The notes under the pieces: generated by a model
Databases searched by the model: none
Seen by the model: the letters and a program-made list of their open reading frames with translations, nothing else
What the model was told of the DNA's origin: nothing
NCBI GenBank assembly: GCA_015056975.1
Contig: SVFG01000015.1
Coordinates: 1-37,441 of the forward strand
Length of the DNA stretch: 37,441 nucleotides
Reading direction: 5' to 3'
Source: Lachnospiraceae bacterium
Lineage (GTDB): Bacteria; Bacillota; Clostridia; Lachnospirales; Lachnospiraceae
Program-made: the position numbers and the translations under genes
In this document: piece after piece, positions 1-9,209 of the stretch
How positions within the stretch are numbered: position 1 is the stretch's first letter
Layout of the letters: each line of letters begins with the position of its first letter

Positions 1-1480
1 TGTAAGCAACCTGAGGAGCACCTACGTTAGCCTCAACCTTGAACTCACGAAGGAGACGGTCAACGATAATCTCTAAGTGCAACTCACCCATACCTGCGAT
101 GATGGTCTGACCGGTTTCCTGATCAGTGTGAGCACGGAAGGTAGGATCTTCTTCTGCAAGCTTTGCAAGTGCTTCACCCATCTTGCCCTGACCAGCCTTG
201 GTCTTAGGCTCGATAGCCAGCTCGATAACGGGCTCAGGGAACTCCATGGACTCAAGGATTACGGGATGCTGCTCATCACAGATGGTATCACCGGTTGTGG
301 TAAGCTTGAAACCAACTGCTGCTGCGATATCACCGGAGTAAACCTTGTCAAGCTCTGCACGCTTATTAGCATGCATCTGCAGAATACGTCCAACACGTTC
401 CTTCTTATCCTTTGTTGAATTATATACATAGGAACCGGAATTAATAGTACCTGAGTATACACGGAAGTAAGCGAGCTTACCAACGAAGGGGTCAGTCATA
501 ATCTTGAATGCAAGTGCTGCGAAAGGCTCTTCATCAGAAGAATGTCTCTCAATCTCGTTACCCTCCATATCAACACCCTTAATAGCAGGGATATCAACGG
601 GAGAAGGCATAAACTCGATAACAGCATCAAGCAGCTTCTGTACACCCTTGTTTCTGTAAGCAGTACCACAGCATACAGGTACAGCTGCACATTCACAGGT
701 ACCCTTTCTGAGTGCTGCCTTCAATTCGTCAACAGAAGGCTCTTCACCTTCCAGATACATCATCATTAAATCATCATCAAGCTCACAGATCTTCTCTACA
801 AGCTCAGCACGATACAGCTCTGCATCGTCCTTCATATCATCGGGAATATCAACGATGGAAATGTCATCACCCTTATCATCATTGTAGATGTAAGCTTTCA
901 TTTCAAACAAATCAACGATTCCCTTAAATTCATCTTCCTTACCGATAGGTAACTGGATGCAGATAGCGTTCTTACCAAGTCTGGTCTTAATCTGCTCAAC
1001 TGCACCATAGAAGTTTGCACCCAGGATGTCCATCTTATTGATGAATGCCATACGGGGTACATTGTAGGTATCAGCCTGACGCCATACGTTCTCAGACTGA
1101 GGCTCTACACCACCCTTTGCACAGAAAACGCCAACAGCGCCGTCAAGTACGCGGAGTGAACGCTCAACTTCTACCGTAAAGTCAACGTGTCCGGGAGTAT
1201 CAATGATATTGATACGATGCTCTAAAGCGCCGGGCTTAGGCTTGCAGTTCTCCTGCAAGGTCCAGTGACAGGTAGTAGCTGCGGAAGTAATGGTAATACC
1301 TCTCTCCTGCTCCTGCTCCATCCAGTCCATGGTAGCAGTACCTTCATGAGTATCACCAATCTTGTAATTAACACCGGTATAGTAAAGAATACGCTCTGTT
1401 GTGGTAGTCTTACCCGCATCGATGTGAGCCATAATACCAATATTTCTGGTTCTCTCTAATGGATATTCTCTTCCAGCCAA
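1..1480 (-). CDS. fusA: Translation elongation factor G (3' end cut by window edge)
   Basis: EF-G is the GTPase that drives translocation on the ribosome. The visible 493 residues cover the G domain and domains II-III. They include the P-loop [11 protein letters not shown] near residue 20, the switch II motif DTPGHVDFT and the NKMD guanine-specificity motif. EF-G is usually about 690-700 residues, so roughly 200 C-terminal residues lie beyond position 1. The start is a TTG (1478-1480), chosen because a GGAGGG ribosome binding site precedes it at normal spacing and because the protein then begins [20 protein letters not shown], the normal EF-G N-terminus. No in-frame ATG fits. It lies 17 bases after rpsG in the conserved str operon and is presumably cotranscribed with it. 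Certain identification; the start is very likely. Confidence 0.97.
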   Translation of the reverse strand, partial: MAGREYPLERTRNIGIMAHIDAGKTTTTERILYYTGVNYKIGDTHEGTATMDWMEQEQERGITITSAATTCHWTLQENCKPKPGALEHRINIIDTPGHVDFTVEVERSLRVLDGAVGVFCAKGGVEPQSENVWRQADTYNVPRMAFINKMDILGANFYGAVEQIKTRLGKNAICIQLPIGKEDEFKGIVDLFEMKAYIYNDDKGDDISIVDIPDDMKDDAELYRAELVEKICELDDDLMMMYLEGEEPSVDELKAALRKGTCECAAVPVCCGTAYRNKGVQKLLDAVIEFMPSPVDIPAIKGVDMEGNEIERHSSDEEPFAALAFKIMTDPFVGKLAYFRVYSGTINSGSYVYNSTKDKKERVGRILQMHANKRAELDKVYSGDIAAAVGFKLTTTGDTICDEQHPVILESMEFPEPVIELAIEPKTKAGQGKMGEALAKLAEEDPTFRAHTDQETGQTIIAGMGELHLEIIVDRLLREFKVEANVGAPQVAY

Positions 1481-1497
1481 GATTTTTCCCTCCTATA

Positions 1498-2010
<513 letters not shown>

Positions 2011-2110
2011 TCATCGGTACTCACATGTGTTTCCCCAAGTGTTCGCGCTGTATATCTGTATCACAGAATTCCAACACTTCTCTTAGTTCGTTTAGTGAAC
2101 ACAAAAACTC

Positions 2111-2533
2111 CTACTTCTTAGCGTCTTTAGGTCTCTTAGCGCCGTATTTGGAACGAGCCTGCTTTCTGTTAGCTACACCGGCGGTATCAAGAGTACCACG
2201 GATAATGTGATATCTAACACCGGGTAAGTCCTTAACACGACCACCACGAATCAAAACAACGCTATGCTCCTGCAGGTTGTGACCTTCACCGGGAATGTAG
2301 CTGGTAACTTCGATTCCGTTGGAAAGACGAACTCTGGCAATCTTTCTAAGCGCTGAGTTAGGCTTCTTAGGGGTCTGTGTCTTAACAGCAGTACATACAC
2401 CACGCTTCTGAGGAGCGGACAAATTCGTCTCCTTCTTGTGAAGAGAGTTGTAACCCTTCTGGAGAGCAGGTGCAGTAGACTTCTTTGCAGTAGTCTGACG
2501 TCCTTTTCTTACTAACTGGTTAAATGTTGGCAT
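2111..2533 (-). CDS. rpsL: 30S ribosomal protein S12
   Basis: S12 sits at the decoding centre and affects translational accuracy. The 140-residue product begins [12 protein letters not shown] and carries the highly conserved [11 protein letters not shown] segment, with the lysine whose replacement gives streptomycin resistance in other bacteria still present, so the sensitive-type residue is retained. The second conserved region, [13 protein letters not shown], is also intact. The ATG start follows an AGAGGTG ribosome binding site. It is the first gene of the str operon (rpsL-rpsG-fusA), read from a strong promoter at 2605-2633. Confidence 0.98.
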   Translation of the reverse strand: MPTFNQLVRKGRQTTAKKSTAPALQKGYNSLHKKETNLSAPQKRGVCTAVKTQTPKKPNSALRKIARVRLSNGIEVTSYIPGEGHNLQEHSVVLIRGGRVKDLPGVRYHIIRGTLDTAGVANRKQARSKYGAKRPKDAKK

Positions 2534-2573
2534 TCTGTTTCACCTCTTTCTATATAAGTATTATTTGCAACGC

Positions 2574-2625
2574 ACAAAAAAAGCATCCGCGCGCATGCTA
2601 TATCAGTATAGCCGTTTGCGGATGC
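2574..2625 (-). terminator. Terminator-like hairpin overlapping the rpsL promoter
   Basis: Read on the minus strand, GCATCCGC ... GCGGATGC (outer arms, 8 bp) encloses a second stem GCTATA-CTGA-TATAGC and is followed directly by a run of seven or more T. It lies downstream of the small membrane-protein gene (ends 2658) and would terminate that transcript. The -10 box of the rpsL promoter is part of the inner stem, so terminator and promoter share the same bases. Confidence 0.6.
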
Positions 2626-2633
2626 ATTGTCAA
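2605..2633 (-). promoter_or_regulatory. Sigma-A type promoter of the str operon (rpsL)
   Basis: On the minus strand a perfect TTGACA (2628-2633) and TATACT (2605-2610) are separated by 17 bases, about 70 bases upstream of the rpsL start. The promoter lies inside the inverted repeat 2583-2625, which also resembles the terminator of the upstream small gene. Confidence 0.85.
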
Positions 2634-2657
2634 CAAAAAAATTATTTATTTATGAGA

Positions 2658-2894
2658 CTATTTTACAAGAGTAGGGCTGAAATAAGGAATATTCTCTCCG
2701 TACAGCGCACGCCATTCCAGCTCCTGCTTCATCTGCTTCTTTCTGCGAAGCTCCTCCACCACCTGTGCCATCACCGCGGTGACGATAATCATTGCACCCA
2801 GAATACCAAGCATGGGCTCATATGTAAATCCCAAAACAATCAGTGCTACTGCAATTCCGAAATTCAAAAGAATACTTCCGTTATCACTTCTCAT
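2658..2894 (-). CDS. Small membrane protein of unknown function
   Basis: A 78-residue product I do not recognise. Residues about 8-45 form two closely spaced hydrophobic segments (LLNFGIAVALIVLGF and MLGILGAMIIVTAVMAQVV). A charged stretch EELRRKKQMKQELEW and a short C-terminal tail follow. The start at 2892-2894 is chosen because GGAGGG lies six bases upstream; two in-frame upstream ATGs either overlap or abut that site. It is monocistronic between rfbD and rpsL, with a possible promoter at 2949-2976 and a terminator-like hairpin downstream. The layout (two membrane spans plus a charged helix) gives no function. Confidence 0.7.
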   Translation of the reverse strand: MRSDNGSILLNFGIAVALIVLGFTYEPMLGILGAMIIVTAVMAQVVEELRRKKQMKQELEWRALYGENIPYFSPTLVK

Positions 2895-2948
2895 AATCAT
2901 CCCTCCGTACCACAAATACCTTCCAAATCACTTTATCATTTGTGTCTC

Positions 2949-2976
2949 TATATAGTAAGACTTTGGTATTTGCCAA
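2949..2976 (-). promoter_or_regulatory. Possible promoter of the 2658-2894 small gene
   Basis: On the minus strand TTGGCA (2971-2976) and TATATA (2949-2954) are separated by 16 bases, in the 112-base gap between rfbD and the small gene. The spacing is slightly short and the boxes imperfect. Confidence 0.45.
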
Positions 2977-3006
2977 AACGGTTCAGGAAAATTAAAAATA
3001 TTTTAA

Positions 3007-3858
3007 TTAATTCTCAGAAAGCAGAATTTCGATATATCTGTGCAGGGCATCCTGCCACGTAGGAAGCTTTTCAAAGCCGTTTTCTACAAGCTTCTCCTTA
3101 CTCATACGGCTGTTTGCCGGACGCTTTGCCTTTGCTGCATATTCTGCGGAGGTAACCGGTGATACATTCATGGGAATGCCTGCTTCCTTAAAAATCGCAC
3201 ACGCAAATTCATACCAGGTACAGATACCCTCATTGGTTGCATGGTATACACCGTACTTATCAGTCTGAATCATATCCACCAAAAGCTTTGCAAGGTCATA
3301 AGTATAGGTAGGAGAACCATACTGGTCATTTACCACTGTAAGGGAATCCCTTGTCTCTGCAAGCTTTAACATAGTCTTTACAAAATTCTTACCGTTGATA
3401 CCGAATACCCATGCAATTCTTACAATAAAATACTTATCCAAAGTATTCTGTACTGCAAGCTCGCCCTCGTATTTGGTCTGACCGTAGACACTCTGAGGGT
3501 CTCTCTCATCATCAGGCTCCCAAGGGCGCTCACCCTCACCGCCAAACACATAATCCGTGCTGATGTACAGCATCTTAATATCAAGCTGCTTACAGACATC
3601 CGCGATATTCTGTGTACCCTCTGCATTTACCTTGCGGCAGATTGCCTCATTGTCCTCAGCTGCATCCACCGCCGTGTAAGCCGCACAGTGAATCACCGCA
3701 TCCACACCTGCCTGTCCGATTACCGAAGAAACGCTCTCTTTGTCAGTGATATCCATCTCCTCAATGTCTACACCGACTGCTTCCATTCCGCGTCCGTTAA
3801 GTTCTCTTACCACATCATAGCCAAGCTGACCCTTGACTCCCGTCACCAAAACTTTCAT
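3007..3858 (-). CDS. rfbD: dTDP-4-dehydrorhamnose reductase
   Basis: This enzyme reduces dTDP-4-dehydro-L-rhamnose to dTDP-L-rhamnose, the last step of the rhamnose donor pathway for cell-surface polysaccharide. The 283-residue product has the N-terminal nucleotide-binding motif VTGVKGQLG, the family motif STDYVFGGEGERPW, the catalytic YGQTK (YxxxK) and the C-terminal SRMSKEKL region. The start MKVLVTG is preferred over an upstream in-frame ATG, because the longer form would run into the preceding gene. It lies 17 bases after the polyprenyl glycosylphosphotransferase gene and is probably cotranscribed with it. The rfbA, rfbB and rfbC partners are not in the window. Confidence 0.9.
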   Translation of the reverse strand: MKVLVTGVKGQLGYDVVRELNGRGMEAVGVDIEEMDITDKESVSSVIGQAGVDAVIHCAAYTAVDAAEDNEAICRKVNAEGTQNIADVCKQLDIKMLYISTDYVFGGEGERPWEPDDERDPQSVYGQTKYEGELAVQNTLDKYFIVRIAWVFGINGKNFVKTMLKLAETRDSLTVVNDQYGSPTYTYDLAKLLVDMIQTDKYGVYHATNEGICTWYEFACAIFKEAGIPMNVSPVTSAEYAAKAKRPANSRMSKEKLVENGFEKLPTWQDALHRYIEILLSEN

Positions 3859-3875
3859 TACTATTCCATCCTTTA

Positions 3876-5279
3876 TTAACATGCGCCTTTTCTTGCAAGG
3901 ATAACCCATACCGTCTTAAGCAATATCTTAATATCGAGAAAAAGGCTCCAATTGTCTATGTACTCCACATCCAGCTCTACAATTTCATCGAAGTTCTGAA
4001 TATTGCTACGGCCGTTTACCTGCCACATACCGGTAAGTCCCGGCTTAATACTGATACGTCTCCACTGGTCACGCTTGTACTTCTCCACCTCATCCAGTGT
4101 AGGCGGACGCGTGCCCACCAGACTCATACTGCCCAGGAATATGTTGAAAAACTGGGGCAGCTCATCAATGCTCAGCTTGCGGATAACCTTACCCACTCTG
4201 GTAATACGGGGGTCATCCTTCATCTTAAACATGACGCCGCCTTCGATTTCATTCTTAGCCATAAGCTCTTTTTTGCGTTCCTCGGCATCGATATACATAC
4301 TGCGGAATTTATAAATCTTAAAATGACGACCATTCTGTCCCACGCGGGTCTGCTTAAAAATAACAGGGCCCTTGGAATCAAGCTTGATTGCAATCGCCGT
4401 TATCAGCATAATCGGGGAGGAAAGAATGATACCTACCAATCCACCCACAATATCCATCAGGCGCTTTGCCATCTGTTCATAGGTATTCAGTGATATGGTG
4501 TGATAGGTAATAATCGGGTAAGTACCTACCGTACTCACATAACTGCTGGCCCTGCGGCGCTTGTACAAATCCACTACCAGACGCACCGTCACGCCCATGG
4601 AGATACACAAATCCACATACTGCTGGGTGAAGGGAAGCTCCGCGCCGTCCTTCTGAATGATGTAGAGCTGATCCAAATTGTACGTCCTGATTAAATTCTC
4701 CAAATCTTCCAGGCAACCCAGATATGTATCATCCGCAGACAGTTCCATATCCTCGCGCTTCATGGCAATATAGCCGACAGGCTCAATATGAATACTGGTC
4801 TTGTCCAGGAAATAACGGAACTTGTTAAACTCTCCAACCTTACCCACAAAGGCCGTGCGGGGAATCGTCTTTCGCTGCAGATACCGCATAAGTTTCTTAT
4901 TAATGAACATTTTTACACATACCAAAACATACGCGATAAGCAGGAAAACAATATAGAATTTCTTGGTCTTTTCCACACTGGTCATGAAATACAAAAGTGC
5001 GGATGTTGCAATCATGGCGGTCAAAAAGGACTTCGTCAGCTTACGATGTACTCTGTCCAGATAGTAAAACAGCGTAACATTGTACAGATAGGCCTCCTTA
5101 TTTGCAAGCACATATATCAACGTAAATACGCTGAACAAAACAAAAAAGAAAATATGCTGATTTTGAAGCAACTCGCGTCCAAACACGAACACATCCAAAG
5201 CATAGGCTATTGCCATAACCAATATATCCATAAGTATCTGAAGTGTATTTGTGTTAGCACCCGTATTGGAACGGTTCAT
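3876..5279 (-). CDS. Polyprenyl glycosylphosphotransferase (initiating sugar-phosphate transferase)
   Basis: A membrane enzyme that moves a sugar-1-phosphate from a nucleotide sugar to undecaprenyl phosphate, beginning a polysaccharide repeat unit. The 467-residue protein has hydrophobic segments in roughly the first 130 residues, a central CoA-binding-like/Rossmann region (about 140-260) and a C-terminal bacterial sugar transferase domain. That domain shows KRLMDIVGG, VGQNGRHFKIYKFRSM, DELPQFFNIFLGSMSLVGTR and KPGLTGMWQVNGRS, all typical of the WbaP/CpsE/EpsL type. Start: ATG after AGAGGTG. It is divergent from the response regulator at 5414 and followed by rfbD. It probably initiates the polymer whose other enzymes are encoded at 18-36 kb. 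Substrate specificity cannot be read. Confidence 0.92.
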   Translation of the reverse strand: MNRSNTGANTNTLQILMDILVMAIAYALDVFVFGRELLQNQHIFFFVLFSVFTLIYVLANKEAYLYNVTLFYYLDRVHRKLTKSFLTAMIATSALLYFMTSVEKTKKFYIVFLLIAYVLVCVKMFINKKLMRYLQRKTIPRTAFVGKVGEFNKFRYFLDKTSIHIEPVGYIAMKREDMELSADDTYLGCLEDLENLIRTYNLDQLYIIQKDGAELPFTQQYVDLCISMGVTVRLVVDLYKRRRASSYVSTVGTYPIITYHTISLNTYEQMAKRLMDIVGGLVGIILSSPIMLITAIAIKLDSKGPVIFKQTRVGQNGRHFKIYKFRSMYIDAEERKKELMAKNEIEGGVMFKMKDDPRITRVGKVIRKLSIDELPQFFNIFLGSMSLVGTRPPTLDEVEKYKRDQWRRISIKPGLTGMWQVNGRSNIQNFDEIVELDVEYIDNWSLFLDIKILLKTVWVILARKGAC

Positions 5280-5324
5280 GAACTCACCTCTTCTTGTCGT
5301 AATAATAATGCATAATTATCTTTT

Positions 5325-5353
5325 ATTATACTACAGAAATTTATCAAATGCAA
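5325..5353 (-). promoter_or_regulatory. Promoter of the glycosylphosphotransferase-rfbD unit
   Basis: On the minus strand a perfect TATAAT (5325-5330) lies 17 bases from a weaker TTGCAT (5348-5353). It sits in the 134-base divergent gap shared with the plus-strand response regulator gene. Confidence 0.6.
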
Positions 5354-5413
5354 ACGCTGTTTTTCTCACAAAAATGTGTTAAAATAAGGATATCTGAAGA
5401 AGGGAGGAATACA

Positions 5414-6100
5414 ATGGCTACCATTCTGTTAATCGATGACGATAAGGAAGTTCTTCTGCTAAACAAAAAATATCTGACCGGAGAAGGTTTTCAGGTATTT
5501 GCAACAAACGAACCCCTAAAGGGTATCGCCTTTGCTAAAAAGAATCCGTTGGACTGCATCATTCTGGATGTAATGATGCCTGACATGGACGGCTATCAGG
5601 TCTGCAGCAAAATAAGAGAGTTTTCCTCCGTGCCCATTATTTTCCTTACAGGGAAAGGCTCCGAGGATGACAAGATTCAGGGACTGATTACCGGCGGAGA
5701 CGACTATATCGTAAAACCCTACAGTCTGCGGGAGCTCACCGCCAGAATTCAGGTAATTCTGCGCCGCTCCGGCAATATAGCCAAGCCCGCTGACAGCAAT
5801 ACTCTGACCATCCGCAACCTTACCATTGACAAGCTGGCTCACAAGGTCTCCTACAAAGGAGAGGATTTGGGGCTTGCCAACAGAGAGTACGAAGTTCTTT
5901 TGTACTTCGCCACCCATCCCGATAAGGAAATCACTTTTGAGGAGCTGGGCAATGCAATCTTTGGCAGCTATCAGGACGCTGACCGCCGCTCCATCATGGT
6001 AAATGTCAGCCGCCTGCGCAAAAAGATGGCAATTGATTTTGAATTGGAAAACATGCTGGAGACCGTATGGTCCAAGGGTTATAAGTTTATTACAAAATAA
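5414..6100 (+). CDS. OmpR/PhoB-family response regulator
   Basis: A 228-residue transcription regulator activated by phosphorylation. The receiver domain (about 1-118) contains the acidic DDD cluster near residues 8-10, the phospho-acceptor D52 in IILDVMMPDMDG and the conserved lysine in YIVKPYS. The C-terminal winged-helix domain (about 130-228) shows the NREYEVLLYFATHPDKEI and RSIMVNVSRLRKK motifs. The start MATILLIDDD is chosen over an upstream ATG because GGGAGG lies at ideal spacing. The histidine kinase gene begins 26 bases downstream. The pair is on the plus strand between polysaccharide genes and the lasso cluster; regulation of either neighbour is only inferred. Confidence 0.93.
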   Translation: MATILLIDDDKEVLLLNKKYLTGEGFQVFATNEPLKGIAFAKKNPLDCIILDVMMPDMDGYQVCSKIREFSSVPIIFLTGKGSEDDKIQGLITGGDDYIVKPYSLRELTARIQVILRRSGNIAKPADSNTLTIRNLTIDKLAHKVSYKGEDLGLANREYEVLLYFATHPDKEITFEELGNAIFGSYQDADRRSIMVNVSRLRKKMAIDFELENMLETVWSKGYKFITK

Positions 6101-6125
6101 GTCTGAACGCAGGAGATTGCATACC

Positions 6126-6935
6126 ATGAGCAAGAATACATTTCAGTCGCCTTCCATAGAAAGCGAAACCATAGAAACACTGTCCGCCAAGCTCCTTGCC
6201 ACCACGGCAGAGCTTGCCACAGCCAACAAAAAACTAATGCAGGTACAGAAGGAACGTGAGGAAATGTTATCCAATATCTCCCACGATTTGCGTGCCCCCA
6301 TCACTGCCATCCGCAGTGCCGTGGATTATCTGACCTCCGGACAGAACATCAGCATGGAGGATTACAAGTCTTCCGTGGAACTGATCGACAGGCGCACCCG
6401 CAATCTGGAGCATTTAATTCAGGATATGTATTATCTGTTTTGTGTGGAGGATACCTCCAAGGAATTGCAGTTTGAGAAGATAGATGCAGCGCCGTTCTTT
6501 GAGACCTATTTTTATGACACGATTATAGACAGCCGCTATGATACTCACGAAATGATTTTGGATATGCCTGAGGATTTAGATTGCACCATATCCATTGATA
6601 CCCAGAAAATGGTCCGCGTGCTGGACAATCTCTTTACCAACGCAGCGAAATATTCTCCTGAAGATTCTGCCATCACCCTACAGGTATCTGCTACAAATAC
6701 GGAACTTACCTGTGCCGTGATTGATACAGGCTTCGGCATCCCCGCGGAAGCGCTGGAAAACATCTTCAAACGCACCTACACAGTCTCCTCCGCCCGCACC
6801 CCGGGTTCTGCTACAGGAAGCGGCTTGGGACTTTCTATTGTAAAAGCGATTGTGGAGAGACATGACGGAACAATCAGATGTGAGAGTGAAGAAGGGAAGG
6901 GAAGTAGGTTTGTGATAACGTTGCCGGTAAAGTGA
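6126..6935 (+). CDS. Sensor histidine kinase without membrane segments
   Basis: Partner kinase of the preceding regulator. The 269-residue protein has an N-terminal coiled-coil-like stretch (about 12-48). A HisKA dimerisation domain follows with H53 in NISHDLRAPITAIR, then a HATPase domain with the N box DNLFTNAAKYS, the G1 box DTGFGIP and the G2 box SGLGLSIVKAI. No hydrophobic segment long enough to cross the membrane is visible and there is no periplasmic, PAS or HAMP domain. It is therefore predicted to be cytosolic, sensing an internal signal or a partner protein. Start: ATG after CAGGAG. Confidence 0.92.
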   Translation: MSKNTFQSPSIESETIETLSAKLLATTAELATANKKLMQVQKEREEMLSNISHDLRAPITAIRSAVDYLTSGQNISMEDYKSSVELIDRRTRNLEHLIQDMYYLFCVEDTSKELQFEKIDAAPFFETYFYDTIIDSRYDTHEMILDMPEDLDCTISIDTQKMVRVLDNLFTNAAKYSPEDSAITLQVSATNTELTCAVIDTGFGIPAEALENIFKRTYTVSSARTPGSATGSGLGLSIVKAIVERHDGTIRCESEEGKGSRFVITLPVK

Positions 6936-6949
6936 AGGATACTATGTAT

Positions 6950-7134
6950 GGTAGAGGAAATATGATGGTGAGGCAGGGTGCTGCTACTCGCAGTGCACTG
7001 TGAGCACGCCGGTCCTTAGCGAGGTATAAGGCGCAGGAAATGCGCCTTCGAGCTTAGTACCGCTGCGATGCGAACCGTAGCGAGAGCGTGCCTGCGATAG
7101 TAGTCCCTGCCTCTGACATCACATTTACTCTACC
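6950..7134. repeat. Structured imperfect inverted-repeat (foldback) element
   Basis: Between the histidine kinase and the ABC transporter lies a ~185-base element with no credible gene. Its outer arms (about 6950-6978 and 7103-7134) are imperfect inverted repeats sharing GGTAGAG, TGATG and AGGCAGGG blocks. Just inside, CTACTCGCAG faces CTGCGATAGTAG. The interior holds a perfect hairpin AAGGCGCA-GGAAA-TGCGCCTT (7028-7048), a CGCTGCG/CGTAGCG hairpin and GCACGC/GCGTGC and GGTCCTTAGC/GCTTAGTACC pairings. This looks like a miniature foldback element or a structured RNA. I recognise no named family. Confidence 0.65.
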
Positions 7135-7140
7135 CGTAAA

Positions 7141-7183
7141 AAGCCCCGTTACAGAGCGTAATGTACGCTTTGTAGCGGGGTTT
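7141..7183 (-). terminator. Terminator of the lasso B1-exporter unit
   Basis: A long hairpin GCCCCGTTACAGAGCGTA / TACGCTTTGTAGCGGGGT with a short loop and a few G-U pairs ends 12 bases past the exporter stop codon. On the minus strand it is followed by five T. On the plus strand the T-run is shorter, but it could also stop readthrough from the kinase gene. Confidence 0.85.
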
Positions 7184-7191
7184 CGCTAATT

Positions 7192-8892
7192 CTAGGCTTC
7201 GCCCAGTTCATTCACTTTCTTATTCTCAATCTTTACTTCCCTATCACAATACTTAAGCACGCTCATACGATGTGTGATAACCAGACAGGTCGGCTTGGGA
7301 TTCTGTCTGTTGATACCCTCCAGCACGGAAAGCTCCGTAGCTTCGTCCAACGCCGAGGTTGCCTCGTCCAGGATTAGGAACGGCGCCTTACGCACAAGCG
7401 CTCTGGCGATGGCAATTCGCTGTGCCTGTCCCTCCGATAAGCCATGCCCCTTCTCCCCAATTACGGTATCCAGACCCTTAGGAAGATTCATAATGAAATC
7501 ATAGCTTGCAGTCATGCGGAGCGCTTCCAGCATTTCTTCTTCCGTAGCATCCAAGCGTCCCATACGAATGTTTTCACGGATGGTTCCGCTAAACAAGGTA
7601 TTTCCCTGTGGAACATAGGAGATAAACTCACGACAGGTCGCATTGGTAAGCTCTTCTTCACCTGCGGCATTATAAAAAGTCACATTACCGCTATCCGGCT
7701 TCATAAAGGACATCACCAGACGAATCAGTGTGGTCTTACCGATACCGGACTCACCCACTACTGCAATCATCTCACCGGGCTTCACCTCCAGATTTACATC
7801 CTTAAGCACCTGCTCATCCGAATAACCGAAATCCAAATGCTCTACCTTAAGGCCGACATTCTCAGCCGCGATATTCTTATCAGAATACTCCTCCAGCGCA
7901 ATATTCTGCAGTTCAATTACTCGTCCCGCGGAAGCAAGCACTGATACCGCTCTGGGAATCTGCTGCGCCAACATCATAATCGGAGACTGTACCCTGTTTA
8001 CCAGTGTCAAAAATACAGACATGGTACCATATGTAATCGCCTTGGAGGCCACCTGCAGTGCACCGTAGGTAAATGCTACAATATATCCGAGCTGAAAAGA
8101 CATAGACATAGAAGTAGAGGAAATCACACTAAGCTTTGTCTTTTTAAGCACCCAGAAAAATCTGTTCTCCCTTAGCTCTACCAATCTGTCCGTCGCGTAC
8201 TGCTCATTCGCAAAAGACTTCATAATCAATAGGTTTGCAACGCTCTCCTGCATAAAGGAGCGATACGCAGCTTCTGTTTCCTGCACCTTCACCTGCAGCT
8301 TCTTAAGTTTCCCGCCAAACCACCAGCCGGTAACCACCGCCACCGGAGCAATCAAAAGAGCAAACACTGCCAACAGGGGCGAAAAATAGAACAAGGTAAA
8401 GAACACCATAATAAGCTCAATCACTAGTGTAATAATCTCCGGTATAGTGGTAATAATACCATCCGCAATGGTTCCCGCGTCACTTGTCAGTCTGGTCATC
8501 AAATCGCCGGTATGATATTTTTGAATATCCAAAAACTTCGACCGCAAAATCTTATCATAAATCTGTTTCCTGATGCCAAAGGAAAAACGCTCTGCAAGCA
8601 TGGTTCGAAGAAGTGTCAGCACAATCCCCATCAGCTGCATAAGCACTATCATACCGAAATAAACGGCAATCATCCAAAGCACTTTGTTTTTACCGCCATT
8701 CGTCGCACTGTCTATAATATTCTTGGATACCAGCGCCATCACAAGCGCAATCACCGAGCTGAAAATATTTAAAAACATCACCAGCGCAATTCTACCAATA
8801 AATGGCTTGGAATAATGCCCAAGCCATTTGATATAATGCATCTGGTTCTCTCTGTCCTTCCATAAAGCCTTAGCCTTTTGAATCTTACCCAT
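7192..8892 (-). CDS. ABC exporter, lasso peptide D protein (fused TMD-NBD)
   Basis: A 566-residue half-transporter with six membrane helices (about 30-300) followed by an ATPase domain. The ATPase domain has Walker A GESGIGKTT (380-388), signature LSEGQAQRIAIARAL and Walker B FLILDEATSALDE. There is no N-terminal C39 peptidase domain, so it exports peptide that has already been cut. That fits a lasso cluster, where B2 removes the leader. It follows the PqqD-like gene by 12 bases; its AAAGGTGAGG ribosome site overlaps that stop codon. It is the only exporter in the cluster and so presumably serves both precursors and gives self-immunity. A generic multidrug role is the alternative. Confidence 0.88.
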   Translation of the reverse strand: MGKIQKAKALWKDRENQMHYIKWLGHYSKPFIGRIALVMFLNIFSSVIALVMALVSKNIIDSATNGGKNKVLWMIAVYFGMIVLMQLMGIVLTLLRTMLAERFSFGIRKQIYDKILRSKFLDIQKYHTGDLMTRLTSDAGTIADGIITTIPEIITLVIELIMVFFTLFYFSPLLAVFALLIAPVAVVTGWWFGGKLKKLQVKVQETEAAYRSFMQESVANLLIMKSFANEQYATDRLVELRENRFFWVLKKTKLSVISSTSMSMSFQLGYIVAFTYGALQVASKAITYGTMSVFLTLVNRVQSPIMMLAQQIPRAVSVLASAGRVIELQNIALEEYSDKNIAAENVGLKVEHLDFGYSDEQVLKDVNLEVKPGEMIAVVGESGIGKTTLIRLVMSFMKPDSGNVTFYNAAGEEELTNATCREFISYVPQGNTLFSGTIRENIRMGRLDATEEEMLEALRMTASYDFIMNLPKGLDTVIGEKGHGLSEGQAQRIAIARALVRKAPFLILDEATSALDEATELSVLEGINRQNPKPTCLVITHRMSVLKYCDREVKIENKKVNELGEA

Positions 8893-8904
8893 GCATCCTC
8901 ACCT

Positions 8905-9177
8905 TTATACTGCTTCGATAATTCCGAAGTTCTCCAAATTTGTTAAGAAGTCCAAAACTTCCTTCTCGCACTGCTCAACAGTAACATCATACTCCTGCAA
9001 CAGCTTGTCCATAATATCTGCTACAACTACATCATCCGCAAGCATTTCCCAGATATCATTGCCCACACCTTTAATCATGAAATACTTACCCTGCTCAAAG
9101 TCCACCATAACCTTTTCACCGGAAAGGTCTGTTACATTTAGCTGCTTCTTAATCTTAATCTTTGATGTTTTATTCAT
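8905..9177 (-). CDS. Lasso peptide B1 / PqqD-like RiPP recognition element
   Basis: A 90-residue PqqD-family protein. In lasso pathways the stand-alone RRE (B1) binds the precursor leader and delivers it to the B2 peptidase. The sequence has the typical order: a short beta hairpin region with DLSGEKVMVDFEQGKYFMIKG, then GNDIWEMLADDVVVADIMDKL and a C-terminal helix VEQCEKEVLDFLTNLENFGII. It has its own likely promoter (9210-9238) and is followed by the exporter. With one B1 for two precursors, the shared leader residues are presumably what it reads. Confidence 0.88.
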   Translation of the reverse strand: MNKTSKIKIKKQLNVTDLSGEKVMVDFEQGKYFMIKGVGNDIWEMLADDVVVADIMDKLLQEYDVTVEQCEKEVLDFLTNLENFGIIEAV

Positions 9178-9209
9178 ACCTAACCCTCCAAATACTGTAA
9201 TATATTTAA

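Noticed and set aside
5367-5378. CACA-AAAA-TGTG inverted repeat upstream of the response regulator as an operator
   Set aside because: Arms of four bases are too short to support a binding site without further copies.
5516-6133. 205-codon open frame on the minus strand opposite the response regulator
   Set aside because: It is a shadow of the regulator's coding frame: no ribosome site and no recognisable domain, while the plus-strand gene is unmistakable.
6950-7134. Remnant of an insertion sequence
   Set aside because: No transposase-like frame or recognisable IS end; kept only as a foldback/structured element.
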